Assembly: GCA_027459645.1 (NCBI GenBank)
Contig: DAIDHQ010000030.1
Span: 124,001-188,000, forward strand
DNA from: Vulcanimicrobiota bacterium
GTDB lineage: Bacteria; Vulcanimicrobiota; Vulcanimicrobiia; Vulcanimicrobiales; Vulcanimicrobiaceae
Length of the DNA: 64,000 nucleotides
Reading direction: 5' to 3'
Within the stretch, counting starts at the first letter, position 1. Every line of letters starts with the position of its first letter. Positions 17,218-26,759 of this stretch are shown here, piece after piece. A program made the translations under genes and the position numbers. Below the pieces are notes generated by a model, which made no database searches, was not told where the DNA came from, and saw nothing but the letters and a program-made list of their open reading frames with translations.

Positions 17218-20057
17218 GCGTGTGCTGCGAGGGCGTCGTCCACGACCCCGATCAACGCGCGCAACGCCGCTTCGGTGTCACCCTTCAAGTGAATGCGCGC
17301 GCCGCGGCGATTGCGCTTTTCGAGCGACTGCCAATCGCCTAGTGCCTGTGCGGCCAGCAACGTGCGGAAGCCGACGTTCATTCCCGGTACCGGCGGATCG
17401 TTCGGCTCGTCGTCGGTGAGTTGCAGCATCACCGCCGTGTTCGGACCGCCCTTGTGAAGCTGACCCGTCGAGTGCAAGAAGCGTGGGCCGAAACCAACGG
17501 TCGTTGCCACGTCTTGCGCGTTGCGAATCTTCAAACGCAGTTCGTCGAGCAGTTCCAGGTGCTTGGGATTCCGGCTCACGTACGCGCAGATCGCGACGTA
17601 ATCACCGGGAACCACTTGACCGAGCACGCCCGCAAGCGCGGAACGCGGATCGTTTCCACCTTTGACGTTCTTGCTTCCCGAAAGCAACGTTACGTCGAAG
17701 CGCGCGTCCTCGCAGTCAGGCTTCGGCTCGGGGATCGAGCCGTTCTTGTGGAACTGGTCGAGCAGAGCCTTGGTGTTATCTTTGGACTCTTGCACGTTGG
17801 GTTGATCGAACGCGTTGATGCCGAGGATCGAACCGGCCGCCGCCGTTGCGATCTCCCACGTGTAAAACTGTTCGCCCAGATCGTACGCGTCGTTCATCGC
17901 AAGCCGGATGACCGGATGCCCCGCAGCTTCGAGTGCGGCCAGCTTTTCGGCGACGCCGCTTTCCGGATCGGGCAGATTGGCACCGACATAGACGAAGACG
18001 CGGTCGTTGCCGTAATCGGCCGGAACGCCGAGTTCCTCGCCCTCGACCGGCACGATGCCTTTGCCCATCTTTCCGGTCGACTCGGCGATCAGTTGTTCCG
18101 CCCATGCGCCGAAGGCTGCGACGTCGGGATGAGTGACGATTGTGAGCTTGTCGCGTCCGTGCGTCGCCAAAGCGCCGATTGCCGCGCCGAAGCGCACGCC
18201 CGGCGCGGCAATCGGATCGACGGTCTTATCGTTTGCGTGCATCGCGCCCAGGCCGCGATCGAGGAGCAGTTTAACGTCGTAACCGGCGAGCGCCGCCGGA
18301 ACCATGCCGAAGAAGGAGAGCGCGGAATAACGCCCGCCGATGTTCGGATCGTTCTCGAAGATGCGGCGGAACTTATGCTCGCGCGCAACGTCGACCATCT
18401 TCGTGCCGGGATCGGTGACGGCGATGAATTGATTGCCGGCGTGATCTTGGCCGACGCGCTTGGCCACCTTGTCGTAGTAATAGGCGAAGAAGGCGTTCGG
18501 CTCGGTCGTCGTACCGCTCTTGCTCGCGACGATGAAGAGGGTCTGAGCGATATCGAGGCGCTCGTCCAATTCTTCGATCTGCGTCGGGCAGGTCGAATCG
18601 AGCACGTGCAACTGCGGCCAGCCGTCATAGCGCCCGAAGGTTTCCGACAAGACGTCGGGGGCGAGCGAACTGCCGCCCATGCCGAGCACGACGACGTGAT
18701 CGAAGTCGCGGCGGATTTCGCCTGCGAACTGCAGCAGATCGCTCACGTCTTCCATCAAGTGCTGCGGTATGTCGAGCCACCCGAGCGCATGTTTGACGAT
18801 CGCCGCGGCGTCCGCATCGTTCGTCCAGGGCGAAGGGTCTTTCGCCCAGAGTTTCTTCAGGAAGTTCTCGTTTGCGAGCGAGTCGAGGGCGCTCTGATAC
18901 TGGTCCTGCATGGTTCCGACATGCAGCGAGACCCGTTCCGCGCCGTCTTGCAACTGCTTCTGCTTATAGACGATCGCGCCGAGCAGCGCCGCAAAGGAAT
19001 CCGAGAACGACGAAACGCCTTCCACTTGCAGTTGATGGGTCACCTCGAAAAGCGAGATGTTTGCATCTTGCAGTTGCTTCATGACGGCGCGTGCTTCGTC
19101 GAGCCCGCTCTCTACCGTGTCGGGCCTGACCTTCCCGTGATCGAGCAGCGCATCGAGGGTGTTCGGCGGCATCGTATTGACGGTGTGCTTGCCCACGACC
19201 GTTTCGACGTACATCAAATCGGGATACGCCGGGTTCTTCGTCGAGGTGCTGGCCCACAGAGGACGCTGCGGTGAGGCACCCGCGTTACGGCACTTGTTGA
19301 ATTCGCCGCCTTCAAAGATCTCTTTGAAACGCTGATAGGTGAGCTTGAGATTGGCCACGCCCGCCTTGCCGAGCAGGGACGCGTACTTCGTCTCGCCCTT
19401 GTCGATCTTGGCTTGCAGCAGTTTATCGACCGCGGTGTCGATGCGGCTGACAAAAACCGAATTAACGGAGCGAATGCGATCGACGGGTTTGCCTTCCGCC
19501 AGGCGCCGCTCCAACCCCTTGATGTACGCGCGGGCGGTCTTTTCGTACATTTCGATCGCGAAGATCAACGTGACGTTGATGTTCAGACCCGCGTAGATGC
19601 ACTCTTCGATGGCGGCGACGCCTTCGTTCGTGCCGGGAATCTTCACCATCAGGTTCGGGCGGTCGACGCGGGCCCACAGTTTTTGGGCATCGGCGATCGT
19701 GCCTTGCGTGTCGCGCGCGAGCAGCGGGGAGACTTCGAGGGAGACGAAGCCGTCGTTACCGCCCGACGCGTCATAGACGCCGCGAAAGGCATCGCACGCG
19801 TCGCGAATATCTTGTACGGCCAGATCCCAGAAGAGATTGTCCGCGTTCGTTTCTTCTTTGATGAGCGAACGCAACTGGTCGTCGTAGTCGTTCCCCGTGC
19901 CGATCGCCTTCTCGAAGATCGTCGGATTGCTCGTCATTCCGCGCAGGCCTTGATCGATGAGGCGCTTCAGCTCGCCCGATGCAAACATGCCTCGCCGGAG
20001 ATTGTCGAGCCAGACGCTTTGACCGGCTTCGAGCAGTTGCTGCAATTGATTGCTCAC
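17214..20057 (-). CDS. Bifunctional transaldolase / glucose-6-phosphate isomerase fusion
   Basis: One 947-residue chain with two enzymes. Residues 1 to about 370 are transaldolase: SVWLDNLRRGM, GMTSNPTIFEKAI, LMVKIPGTNEGV, RPLWASTSTKNPAYPD with the Schiff-base lysine in STKNP, and VETVVGKHTVNTMPP. Residues from about 390 onward are phosphoglucose isomerase-like: VVLGMGGSSLAPDVL, VASKSGTTTEPN, and FFGMVPAALAGYD. The fusion couples the sedoheptulose/erythrose branch with regeneration of glucose 6-phosphate for zwf, which lies directly downstream. Such fusions are known in several phyla. It begins 9 bases after tkt ends. Confidence 0.95.
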   Translation of the reverse strand: MSNQLQQLLEAGQSVWLDNLRRGMFASGELKRLIDQGLRGMTSNPTIFEKAIGTGNDYDDQLRSLIKEETNADNLFWDLAVQDIRDACDAFRGVYDASGGNDGFVSLEVSPLLARDTQGTIADAQKLWARVDRPNLMVKIPGTNEGVAAIEECIYAGLNINVTLIFAIEMYEKTARAYIKGLERRLAEGKPVDRIRSVNSVFVSRIDTAVDKLLQAKIDKGETKYASLLGKAGVANLKLTYQRFKEIFEGGEFNKCRNAGASPQRPLWASTSTKNPAYPDLMYVETVVGKHTVNTMPPNTLDALLDHGKVRPDTVESGLDEARAVMKQLQDANISLFEVTHQLQVEGVSSFSDSFAALLGAIVYKQKQLQDGAERVSLHVGTMQDQYQSALDSLANENFLKKLWAKDPSPWTNDADAAAIVKHALGWLDIPQHLMEDVSDLLQFAGEIRRDFDHVVVLGMGGSSLAPDVLSETFGRYDGWPQLHVLDSTCPTQIEELDERLDIAQTLFIVASKSGTTTEPNAFFAYYYDKVAKRVGQDHAGNQFIAVTDPGTKMVDVAREHKFRRIFENDPNIGGRYSALSFFGMVPAALAGYDVKLLLDRGLGAMHANDKTVDPIAAPGVRFGAAIGALATHGRDKLTIVTHPDVAAFGAWAEQLIAESTGKMGKGIVPVEGEELGVPADYGNDRVFVYVGANLPDPESGVAEKLAALEAAGHPVIRLAMNDAYDLGEQFYTWEIATAAAGSILGINAFDQPNVQESKDNTKALLDQFHKNGSIPEPKPDCEDARFDVTLLSGSKNVKGGNDPRSALAGVLGQVVPGDYVAICAYVSRNPKHLELLDELRLKIRNAQDVATTVGFGPRFLHSTGQLHKGGPNTAVMLQLTDDEPNDPPVPGMNVGFRTLLAAQALGDWQSLEKRNRRGARIHLKGDTEAALRALIGVVDDALAAHA

Positions 20058-20066
20058 GTTCTCTCC

Positions 20067-22070
20067 CTATTTAGATGCTAATGCAAAGCGGTCGAGGGCG
20101 ACCTTAGCGATGTTTTCCGCCGTAAATCCGAAGGCTTTCGCTATTTCCGCGGCGGGTGCGGAGCGGCCGAAATGATCGATGCCGAAGGCATAGCCACGAT
20201 CGCCGACCCATTGCGACCATCCAAAGGTTGCGCCGGCTTCGATCGACATGCGGGCGGTGACGCTCGGTGGAAGGACCTCGTCGCGATAGCTCTGCGGCTG
20301 ATCGGCGAAGAGTTCCCAACACGGCATCGAGACTACACGCGTCCGAACGCCTTTTTCGTCGATCAGCTTCTTCGCATCGAGTGCAAGTGAGACTTCGGAG
20401 CCCGTCGCGATCAGAATGAGATCGGGCGTTCCGCCGGCCTCCGCGATCACATATGCGCCGCGAGCGACGTCCGCATCGCGCGCCCCGAGGAACGGTACCT
20501 TCTGACGCGTCAAGACGAGCGTCCACGGGCAGCCGCTCTTTGGATCGATGGCGAGCTTCCATGCGGCTTCGGTTTCCAGCGCGTCGGCCGGACGAACGAC
20601 GCGCAAGTTCGGCATCGCGCGCAGCATGGCGAGTTGCTCGATCGGTTGGTGCGTCGGGCCGTCCTCGCCGAGAAAGACCGAATCGTGGGTGAAGACGAAG
20701 ATCGCGTGCACGTCGCTGAGCGCGGCCAGTCGCAGCGCCGGCTTGAGATAATCCACGAAGTTGAAGAAGGTCGCGCAGAACGGCAGCAGTCCGCCGTGCA
20801 GCGCGATGCCGTTGGTCGCCGCCGCCATCACGTGTTCGCGCACGCCGTAGTGCACGTTGCGCCCTGCGTACGTGCCGGGTTCGAGGTCGCCGGCGCCCTT
20901 CAAATAGGTCTTGGTCGAAGGATCGAGGTCCGCCGATCCGCCGACGAGTTCCGGCAGTGCTGCGGCGATGGCGTTCATGACCGTGCCGCCGGCATCGCGC
21001 GTCGCCACGCTGCCGTTCTCGTTCGTAAATGAAGGCCACGGCAGCGATGACGGCAGTTTGCCGGCGAGTATGCGTTCCAGCTGCGCGCCGAGCTCTGCGT
21101 TCGCGGATTTCCATCCGTCGAAACGCTGCTGCCATTGCGCCTGCGTTTTCGCGCCGCGCTCGCCGACCGAGCGGAAGAACTGCAGCACGTCGTCGGGTAC
21201 GTAGAAATCCGGTTCCAGCGGCCACCCGAGGGCCTCTTTGGTTTTTTTCACGTTCTCGGGCCCGAGCGGTTCGCCGTGCGCTTTGAACGTGTCTTCCAGC
21301 GGCGAGCCGTAGCCGATGTGCGTGCGAACTGCGATCATCGAGGGCCGGTCCGTCACGTTTTTTGCAACCGAAATGGCGCGGTCGAGCGCGTCGACGTCGT
21401 TGCAGTGCGTGACGTCGACCAACTGCGTGTGCCAACCGCTCGCGTCAAATCGCGCGCAGGCATCGTCGGTAAAGGTGATATCCGTCGGTCCGGCGAGCGA
21501 GACGCGGTTGTCGTCGTAGAGCACGATCAACTTGCCGAGCTGTAAGTGGCCCGCAAGCGAGATCGCTTCCTGGCTGATGCCTTCCATCAAATCGCCGTCG
21601 CCGACGATCGCATACGTGTAGTGGTCGACGATCGGCGCGTCGCCGCGGTTGTACGTTGCGCCCAGGTGCGCCTCAGCGATCGCCATGCCGACCGCGTTGC
21701 CGATTCCCTGGCCGAGCGGCCCCGTCGTGGCTTCCACGCCCGGCGTGTGGCCGGCTTCCGGATGCCCGGGTGTCTTGCTTCCGAACTGACGGAACGCTTT
21801 GAGGTCGTCGAGCGAGACGCCGTAGCCCGTGAGATAGAGCAATGCGTATAGCAGCATCGAGCCGTGCCCCGCCGAGAGGACGAAGCGATCCCGATCGAAC
21901 CAGTGCGGATCTTTGGGATTGAATTTCAAGTGCCGCGTCCAGAGCGCGTACGCCATGGCGGCGGCGCCGAGCGGCATCCCCGGATGCCCTGAGTTCGCTT
22001 TCTGCACCGCATCGACGGCGAGAAAGCGGATGGCGTTGATGCGTTGCTCGTCGGCAGCCGAGTTGGGCAC
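20067..22070 (-). CDS. tkt: Transketolase
   Basis: Thiamine-diphosphate enzyme moving two-carbon units between pentose and hexose phosphates. At 667 residues it has standard length. Landmarks are [52 protein letters not shown], the ThDP-binding motif [13 protein letters not shown], and [17 protein letters not shown] in the pyrimidine-binding domain. The start is GTG preceded by GGAGGAG. It leads the operon tkt - tal/pgi - zwf - opcA - pgl. Its 5' leader contains a GGGGAG...CTCCCC hairpin (22094-22117 region) of unknown meaning. Confidence 0.97.
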   Translation of the reverse strand: MPNSAADEQRINAIRFLAVDAVQKANSGHPGMPLGAAAMAYALWTRHLKFNPKDPHWFDRDRFVLSAGHGSMLLYALLYLTGYGVSLDDLKAFRQFGSKTPGHPEAGHTPGVEATTGPLGQGIGNAVGMAIAEAHLGATYNRGDAPIVDHYTYAIVGDGDLMEGISQEAISLAGHLQLGKLIVLYDDNRVSLAGPTDITFTDDACARFDASGWHTQLVDVTHCNDVDALDRAISVAKNVTDRPSMIAVRTHIGYGSPLEDTFKAHGEPLGPENVKKTKEALGWPLEPDFYVPDDVLQFFRSVGERGAKTQAQWQQRFDGWKSANAELGAQLERILAGKLPSSLPWPSFTNENGSVATRDAGGTVMNAIAAALPELVGGSADLDPSTKTYLKGAGDLEPGTYAGRNVHYGVREHVMAAATNGIALHGGLLPFCATFFNFVDYLKPALRLAALSDVHAIFVFTHDSVFLGEDGPTHQPIEQLAMLRAMPNLRVVRPADALETEAAWKLAIDPKSGCPWTLVLTRQKVPFLGARDADVARGAYVIAEAGGTPDLILIATGSEVSLALDAKKLIDEKGVRTRVVSMPCWELFADQPQSYRDEVLPPSVTARMSIEAGATFGWSQWVGDRGYAFGIDHFGRSAPAAEIAKAFGFTAENIAKVALDRFALASK

Positions 22071-22195
22071 GAATGACTCCTCCGCAAGCGATAAAGGGGA
22101 GTGGATGATTCGCCTCCCCGTTTGACTCTTACCCCCAATACGCGGGCGATGCGACGGCGGATTCTCGAAGCGCCGGGGCTAAACGAAGGCCCGGC

Positions 22196-23017
22196 ATGGA
22201 TTACGAAAAATTACGCGCGGCGATCGAGGCGCTGGCGGCCGGAAGTTCCGACGTGCGAGGGCACAGCGGTGAGGCGATCGACGAGGTGATCGAGGCGCTC
22301 GACGAAGGACGGCTGCGGGTTGCCGAGCCTGACGGCGAGACGTGGTGCGTGAACGCGTGGATCAAACAGGCGATACTGCTCTATTTCCAGCGCCGCAAGG
22401 TCGGACCGATGGGAGACCGGGACGGGCTGTTCTTCTACGACAAACTGCCGCTGAAACGCAATTATAAGAAGCTCGGCGTTCGAGCCGTGCCGCCCGGCGT
22501 CGCGCGCTACGGATCGTTCCTTGGGCGCGGGGTCATCCTCATGCCCGGGTACGTCAATATCGGCGCGTACGTGGATGAGGGATCGATGATCGACACGTGG
22601 GCGACGGTCGGGTCGTGCGCGCAGATCGGCAAGGGCGTGCACCTTTCCGGCGGCGTCGGCATCGGCGGGGTTCTCGAGCCGCCGCAAGCCGCGCCGGTCA
22701 TCATCGAAGACGGCGCATTCGTCGGTTCGCGCTGCATCGTCGTGGAGGGCGTCCACGTCGAACGCGAGGCGGTCTTGGGCGCGGGCGTGGTGCTGACCGC
22801 GAGCACGCCGGTCGTCGACGTCCGCGGCAGCGAGCCGGTGACCACGAAAGGCCGTATTCCCGCGCGCGCGGTCGTGATTCCGGGGACGATTCCGAAGCGG
22901 TTTCCCGCGGGTGAATACGGCGTGCCCTGCGCGCTCGTGATCGGTACGCGAACCGAGGCGACCGATCGCAAGACCTCGCTCAACGCCGCGCTGCGCGATT
23001 ACGAGGTGGCGGTATGA
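22196..23017 (+). CDS. dapD: 2,3,4,5-tetrahydropyridine-2,6-dicarboxylate N-succinyltransferase
   Basis: Succinylates tetrahydrodipicolinate with succinyl-CoA in the succinylase branch of diaminopimelate and lysine synthesis. At 273 residues it matches the E. coli-type enzyme. It has an alpha-helical N-terminal domain and then a left-handed beta helix built from hexapeptide repeats (ILMPGYVNIGAYVDEGSM in parts, TVGSCAQIGKGVHLSGG, GVGIGGVLEPPQAAPVIIED). RYGSFLGRGV and EPVTTKGRIPARAVVIPG are family hallmarks. It overlaps the downstream aminotransferase in an ATGA. Confidence 0.96.
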   Translation: MDYEKLRAAIEALAAGSSDVRGHSGEAIDEVIEALDEGRLRVAEPDGETWCVNAWIKQAILLYFQRRKVGPMGDRDGLFFYDKLPLKRNYKKLGVRAVPPGVARYGSFLGRGVILMPGYVNIGAYVDEGSMIDTWATVGSCAQIGKGVHLSGGVGIGGVLEPPQAAPVIIEDGAFVGSRCIVVEGVHVEREAVLGAGVVLTASTPVVDVRGSEPVTTKGRIPARAVVIPGTIPKRFPAGEYGVPCALVIGTRTEATDRKTSLNAALRDYEVAV

Positions 23018-24147
23018 ATCCGCGCGTTTTAGAGATTCCCGGATCGTTGATTCGCGAAGTCGCCGCGAAGAAAAAGCCGTCTTCGATCGATCTGGGACTC
23101 GGCGAGCCGTCGCTGATGCCCAATCCCGCCCATCTCGATGCCGCGATGGCGTACGTGCGAGAGCACGGCATCAAGTATACGCCCAATGCGGGAACGCACG
23201 AGTTGCGCGAAGCGATCGCGCGCCATTACGCGTATCCCGATCGTCATCGCGCCGACAACGTCTGCGTGACGACGGGGTCGCAAGAGGCGATGTACGTGGC
23301 GCTAAAAACGCTGCTGGACCCGGCCCGCGACGAATTGCTCGTCGTCGATCCTGCGTTTCCGTCGTACGTCAAGATGGCCAAGCTCGAAGGCGTCGCGGTT
23401 CGCACCGTCGCTATGTCGGCCGGCGACGGCTTTGCTTTCGACGCCGCGCGTATCGCCGATGCGATCGGCGAGCGTACCCGCGCGATCGTCATCTGCTCGC
23501 CGAACAACCCCACGGGGCGCACGATCGATCGCGCGCAAGCCCAAGCGCTCGTGAACGTCTTAGAAGCGCGCGCGGGCGACCCGGTATGGATCGTGCACGA
23601 CGAGATCTACCGCGAGCAAACGTTCATCGACGACGCCGGGTATTTCGCGCAGATCTATCCCTATACGATCGTTACCAACTCCGTGAGCAAGAGCAATGCG
23701 CTCACCGGGCTGCGGCTGGGCTGGATTCTCGCGCCGCACGACTTCGTGACGAACGCGATCAAAGCGCATGCGTGGCTGACGTCGTGCACGGACACCTTCG
23801 CGCAACATGTCGGGCTGCATATCTTCGAAACGCCCGGCGGCATTGCCGAGCACGCGAACTGGTATCGCGAACAGTGGCACGGCGTCGTGCATGCGCTCGA
23901 AGCGAGCGGCCTGCACTTCATTAAGCCTGAAGGTAGCTTTTATGCTTGCGTGCAGCTGCCGCCCGGGATGGGCTCGCTCGATGGCGCGCTGCGCTTGCTC
24001 GAGGAACGCGACGTGCTTGCGATACCCGGTGCGGCGTTCGGCGCAGCGTTCGAAGGCTGGCTGCGTTTGAGTTGGGTCGCACCGATCGCTCGCGTACGCG
24101 AGGGCGTCCAGCGCATTGCCGCGTTCGTGGGAGCCACAAGCAGCTAG
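23014..24147 (+). CDS. dapC: PLP-dependent aminotransferase, probable N-succinyldiaminopimelate aminotransferase
   Basis: A 377-residue fold-type-I class I/II aminotransferase. Seen motifs are DLGLGEPSLMPNP and YTPNAGTHELREAIARHY, then ICSPNNPTGRTI with the PLP-contacting Asn, WIVHDEIYREQTF, and TNSVSKSNALTGLRLGW with the PLP lysine. The 4-base overlap with dapD strongly suggests the DapC role, transferring an amino group from glutamate to N-succinyl-2-amino-6-oxopimelate. The family alone would only support a general aspartate-type aminotransferase, so the specific call rests on context. Confidence 0.85.
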   Translation: MNPRVLEIPGSLIREVAAKKKPSSIDLGLGEPSLMPNPAHLDAAMAYVREHGIKYTPNAGTHELREAIARHYAYPDRHRADNVCVTTGSQEAMYVALKTLLDPARDELLVVDPAFPSYVKMAKLEGVAVRTVAMSAGDGFAFDAARIADAIGERTRAIVICSPNNPTGRTIDRAQAQALVNVLEARAGDPVWIVHDEIYREQTFIDDAGYFAQIYPYTIVTNSVSKSNALTGLRLGWILAPHDFVTNAIKAHAWLTSCTDTFAQHVGLHIFETPGGIAEHANWYREQWHGVVHALEASGLHFIKPEGSFYACVQLPPGMGSLDGALRLLEERDVLAIPGAAFGAAFEGWLRLSWVAPIARVREGVQRIAAFVGATSS

Positions 24148-24160
24148 GCGCTCGCATTCA

Positions 24161-24177
24161 AGGGCCTGCAGGGCCCT
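24161..24177 (+). terminator. Stem-loop after dapC
   Basis: AGGGCC-tgcag-GGCCCT forms a 6-base-pair G+C-rich stem 13 bases after the dapC stop. No run of T follows it, so it would be a weak intrinsic terminator or an mRNA-end stabiliser at best. Confidence 0.35.
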
Positions 24178-24197
24178 CTCAGAATCGTTGACGGTAG

Positions 24198-25371
24198 TTG
24201 CTTCCGGAGGTGTGGATATGCGCCGTCTCGCCGGGTGGAACGACACCGGGGCAGGTCGGAACGACCGTCACGTTCACGTTCACTGGCAATGCGCCGGTTG
24301 CAGCGGCGCTCGCCGCAGGGACGGGCTCCTTCGCGACGACGACGGTGGCATCGGGTAAAGCTTCGTTCCTCGTGCCCGCCGGTGAATCTCATAGGGACGG
24401 TCACCTTTCAATACGTCTACGAACTCAATCTGAGCGACGGAAGTTCGTTCAACGTTTCGCCCTGCTCTCTACCGCCCTCGACGCAAGGCGCAGCAACCGG
24501 CGCGTTCGACGTCAGCGCCGTAGCCGGCGCAACCAAGGCGGAGATCCTCGGAAACCTTGGAGACGGCGGTACGGTGAACGCGACGACCGGATCGTTCTCG
24601 GAAAGCATGCCGAACGGCACGAACGATATCGCGGTGGTGGCGGAAAACGCGTCAAACCAGCCGCTTGCGGTCAAGATCCTGCGCAACCAAACGGTACCGG
24701 GAAGTATCAACGGCGGCCAAACGATCGTCGTCGGGGCCGCGGATGCAACGGTCGCGACGCCGGTGACGATCAACGCGCCTTCGGGTTTTAACTCGCCGGT
24801 CCTCAACGTCGTGTTCACGACGCAGAACGGCACCTCGATCATGTTGAACAACACCTCGACGACGATGTTTCCCGCCATCGCCGGCACCGATGCGCAAGCC
24901 GGCGATACGTACTCGATCAACTCGAACACCTCGCAACCTCCGGCCTTCAATCAAAGCCTCGGAACGACGCTCTACACCAACGTACCGTCGTCGGTGACGC
25001 TCAATTATCCGGCGCCGTGGTCCTACTCGGGACCTGCGGCAGCCGCCTACCCGACCTTCTCCTATACGTACTCGGGCTTCACGGGTGCATCCGCCGTCTC
25101 ATACTATGCGGGCCTCGGCTGGCAAACCGGTGCCACGACCATCGATCAATACATCGTGTACGCGAGTGCGGCGTACCTCGGAACGAATACGACGATCGCG
25201 ATGCCGAATCTGAGCGGTGTAAGCGGGTTTTTCGGCGCACCGCCAAGCGGTACGACCGTGTACTGGACGGCGCAGATCAGCGGCGGAACCTTCCCGGCCT
25301 TTGCATACGTCCAGCCTTCGAGGGGCAGCAGTTCGTACGTGCAAATCACCGGCACGTACGTCGAACCGTAA
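24198..25371 (+). pseudogene. Secreted beta-rich protein with a disrupted reading frame
   Basis: Two reading frames carry parts of one Thr/Ser/Gly-rich, probably secreted beta-sandwich protein. From about 24222 one frame encodes SPGGTTPGQVGTTVTFTFTG and GTGSFATTTVASGKASFLVPAG. At about 24378-24385 the sense passes to the next frame, which continues NLIGTVTFQYVYELNLSDGS to the stop at 25371. A ribosome-binding GGAGG followed by ATG CGC CGT at 24218 looks like the original start, but its frame is lost at once, so the signal peptide region also seems damaged. Either two small deletions inactivated the gene or the assembly has indels here. Function unknown. Confidence 0.6.
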
Positions 25372-25373
25372 CG

Positions 25374-26759
25374 CTACGTAGAAGAGCCCACGCAGACCGT
25401 CTGAATGTTGGTGAATTCGTGGATGCCGAAGTGCGAAAGCTCGCGTCCGTGTCCGCTGCGCTTGACGCCGCCGAACGGCAAGCGCGGATCGCTCGCCACG
25501 ATCGCATTGACGAAAACGGATCCCGCCTCGATGTCGCGCGCCATCGACTGCGCGCGTTCGGTATCGCGGGTGTGAATCGAGCAGCCTAGACCGAAGCTCG
25601 AACGGTTCGCGAGTTCGACGGCATCGCGCTCGTCGCGCGCGCGCACCACGGCGGCGGCCGGTCCGAAGACTTCCTCGTCGAACATGCGCATGCCGGGCTC
25701 AACGCTCGCGACGATGGTAGGCTCGTAATAGTAACCGGCGCGCTCGAGCGGCTTGCCGCCCAGACAGAGGCGCGCTCCGGCGGCAACCGTGTCGCGAACC
25801 TGCGCGTGCATGGTCTCGCGCAGATCCGCGCGTGCCATCGGACCGATTGCCGTTGCTTCCTCGAGCGGATCGCCTATGCGCTGCGCGCGGGCCTTTTCGA
25901 TAAAGCGTTCCAGAAACGCATCGTGAACGGCGTCGACGGCGATAAACCGTTTGGCCGCGATGCAGCTTTGACCGTTGTTTTGAAAGCGCCCCTTGACGGC
26001 AAGTTCGGCCGCCGCATCGAGATCCGCGTCGGCAAGAACGACGAACGCATCGCTGCCGCCTAGCTCCAGAACGACCTTTTTTACGTGCGATCCCGCGGCG
26101 CTCGCGATTGCAACCCCGGCTCGATCGCTTCCGGTGAGCGTTGCGGCGACGATCCGTTCGTCGTTCATCAGCGCGTCCGCACGTTCGTGATCGATCACGA
26201 GCGTGCGGAAAAGACCCTCCGGTGCGCCCGCTTCGCGAAAGACGCGTTCGATCTCGAGACCGCAACGCGTCGTGTTTTCGGCGTGTTTGAGGAGCATCGT
26301 GTTCCCCGCCATAAGCGCGGGAACGGCCGCGCGAAAGACCTGCCAGTATGGAAAGTTCCACGGCATGATCGCAAGGATCGTTCCGAGCGGACGAAAAGCC
26401 GCATAGCTCGCAGCCGCTTTCGTTGCAATGGTTTCGTCCGCTAACATCGCCGCGCCATGTTCGGCGAAGTGTTCGCAGCACCACGCGGATTTCTCGATCT
26501 CCGAGCGCGCCTGCGCGATCGGTTTACCCATCTCGCGTACGGCAATCTTTGCAAGCTCTTCACTGCGCGCACGCAAGCGAGCGGCGGTGGCGCGCAAGAG
26601 CGCGGCTCGCGACGCAAGCGGCGTTTGGCGCCACCGCGCGAAGCGCTCGCGCGCCGCGCGCAATGCTGCGTCAACCTCGGCCGGCGCCGTCCGCTCGATG
26701 CGCTCGAACTGCGCTCCGGTCGAAGGGTCGATCGTGGTAACGGCCTCGAGAGTATTCAT
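25374..26759 (-). CDS. NAD(P)-dependent aldehyde dehydrogenase (succinate-semialdehyde dehydrogenase-like)
   Basis: A 461-residue ALDH-superfamily enzyme oxidising an aldehyde to its acid. Catalytic residues are visible: Glu232 in VLELGGSDAFVV and Cys266 in NNGQSCIAAKRF. IMPWNFPYWQVFRAAVPAL and TLTGSDRAG form the cofactor-binding part. Length and these motifs are closest to GabD/Sad-type succinate-semialdehyde dehydrogenases, but the substrate cannot be fixed from sequence. I use the ATG at 26759, which forms a TAATG with the stop of the M16 peptidase gene; an upstream start at 26780 would add seven residues inside that gene. Confidence 0.88.
   Translation of the reverse strand: MNTLEAVTTIDPSTGAQFERIERTAPAEVDAALRAARERFARWRQTPLASRAALLRATAARLRARSEELAKIAVREMGKPIAQARSEIEKSAWCCEHFAEHGAAMLADETIATKAAASYAAFRPLGTILAIMPWNFPYWQVFRAAVPALMAGNTMLLKHAENTTRCGLEIERVFREAGAPEGLFRTLVIDHERADALMNDERIVAATLTGSDRAGVAIASAAGSHVKKVVLELGGSDAFVVLADADLDAAAELAVKGRFQNNGQSCIAAKRFIAVDAVHDAFLERFIEKARAQRIGDPLEEATAIGPMARADLRETMHAQVRDTVAAGARLCLGGKPLERAGYYYEPTIVASVEPGMRMFDEEVFGPAAAVVRARDERDAVELANRSSFGLGCSIHTRDTERAQSMARDIEAGSVFVNAIVASDPRLPFGGVKRSGHGRELSHFGIHEFTNIQTVCVGSST

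Noticed and set aside
17421-19274. A 617-codon open frame antisense to the tal-pgi fusion
   Set aside because: Same composition artefact; the sense strand encodes unmistakable transaldolase and isomerase motifs.
22071-22195. Riboswitch before tkt or dapD
   Set aside because: Only a short GGGGAG/CTCCCC hairpin is visible; no lysine- or thiamine-riboswitch core (such as the THI box CTGAGA) is present.
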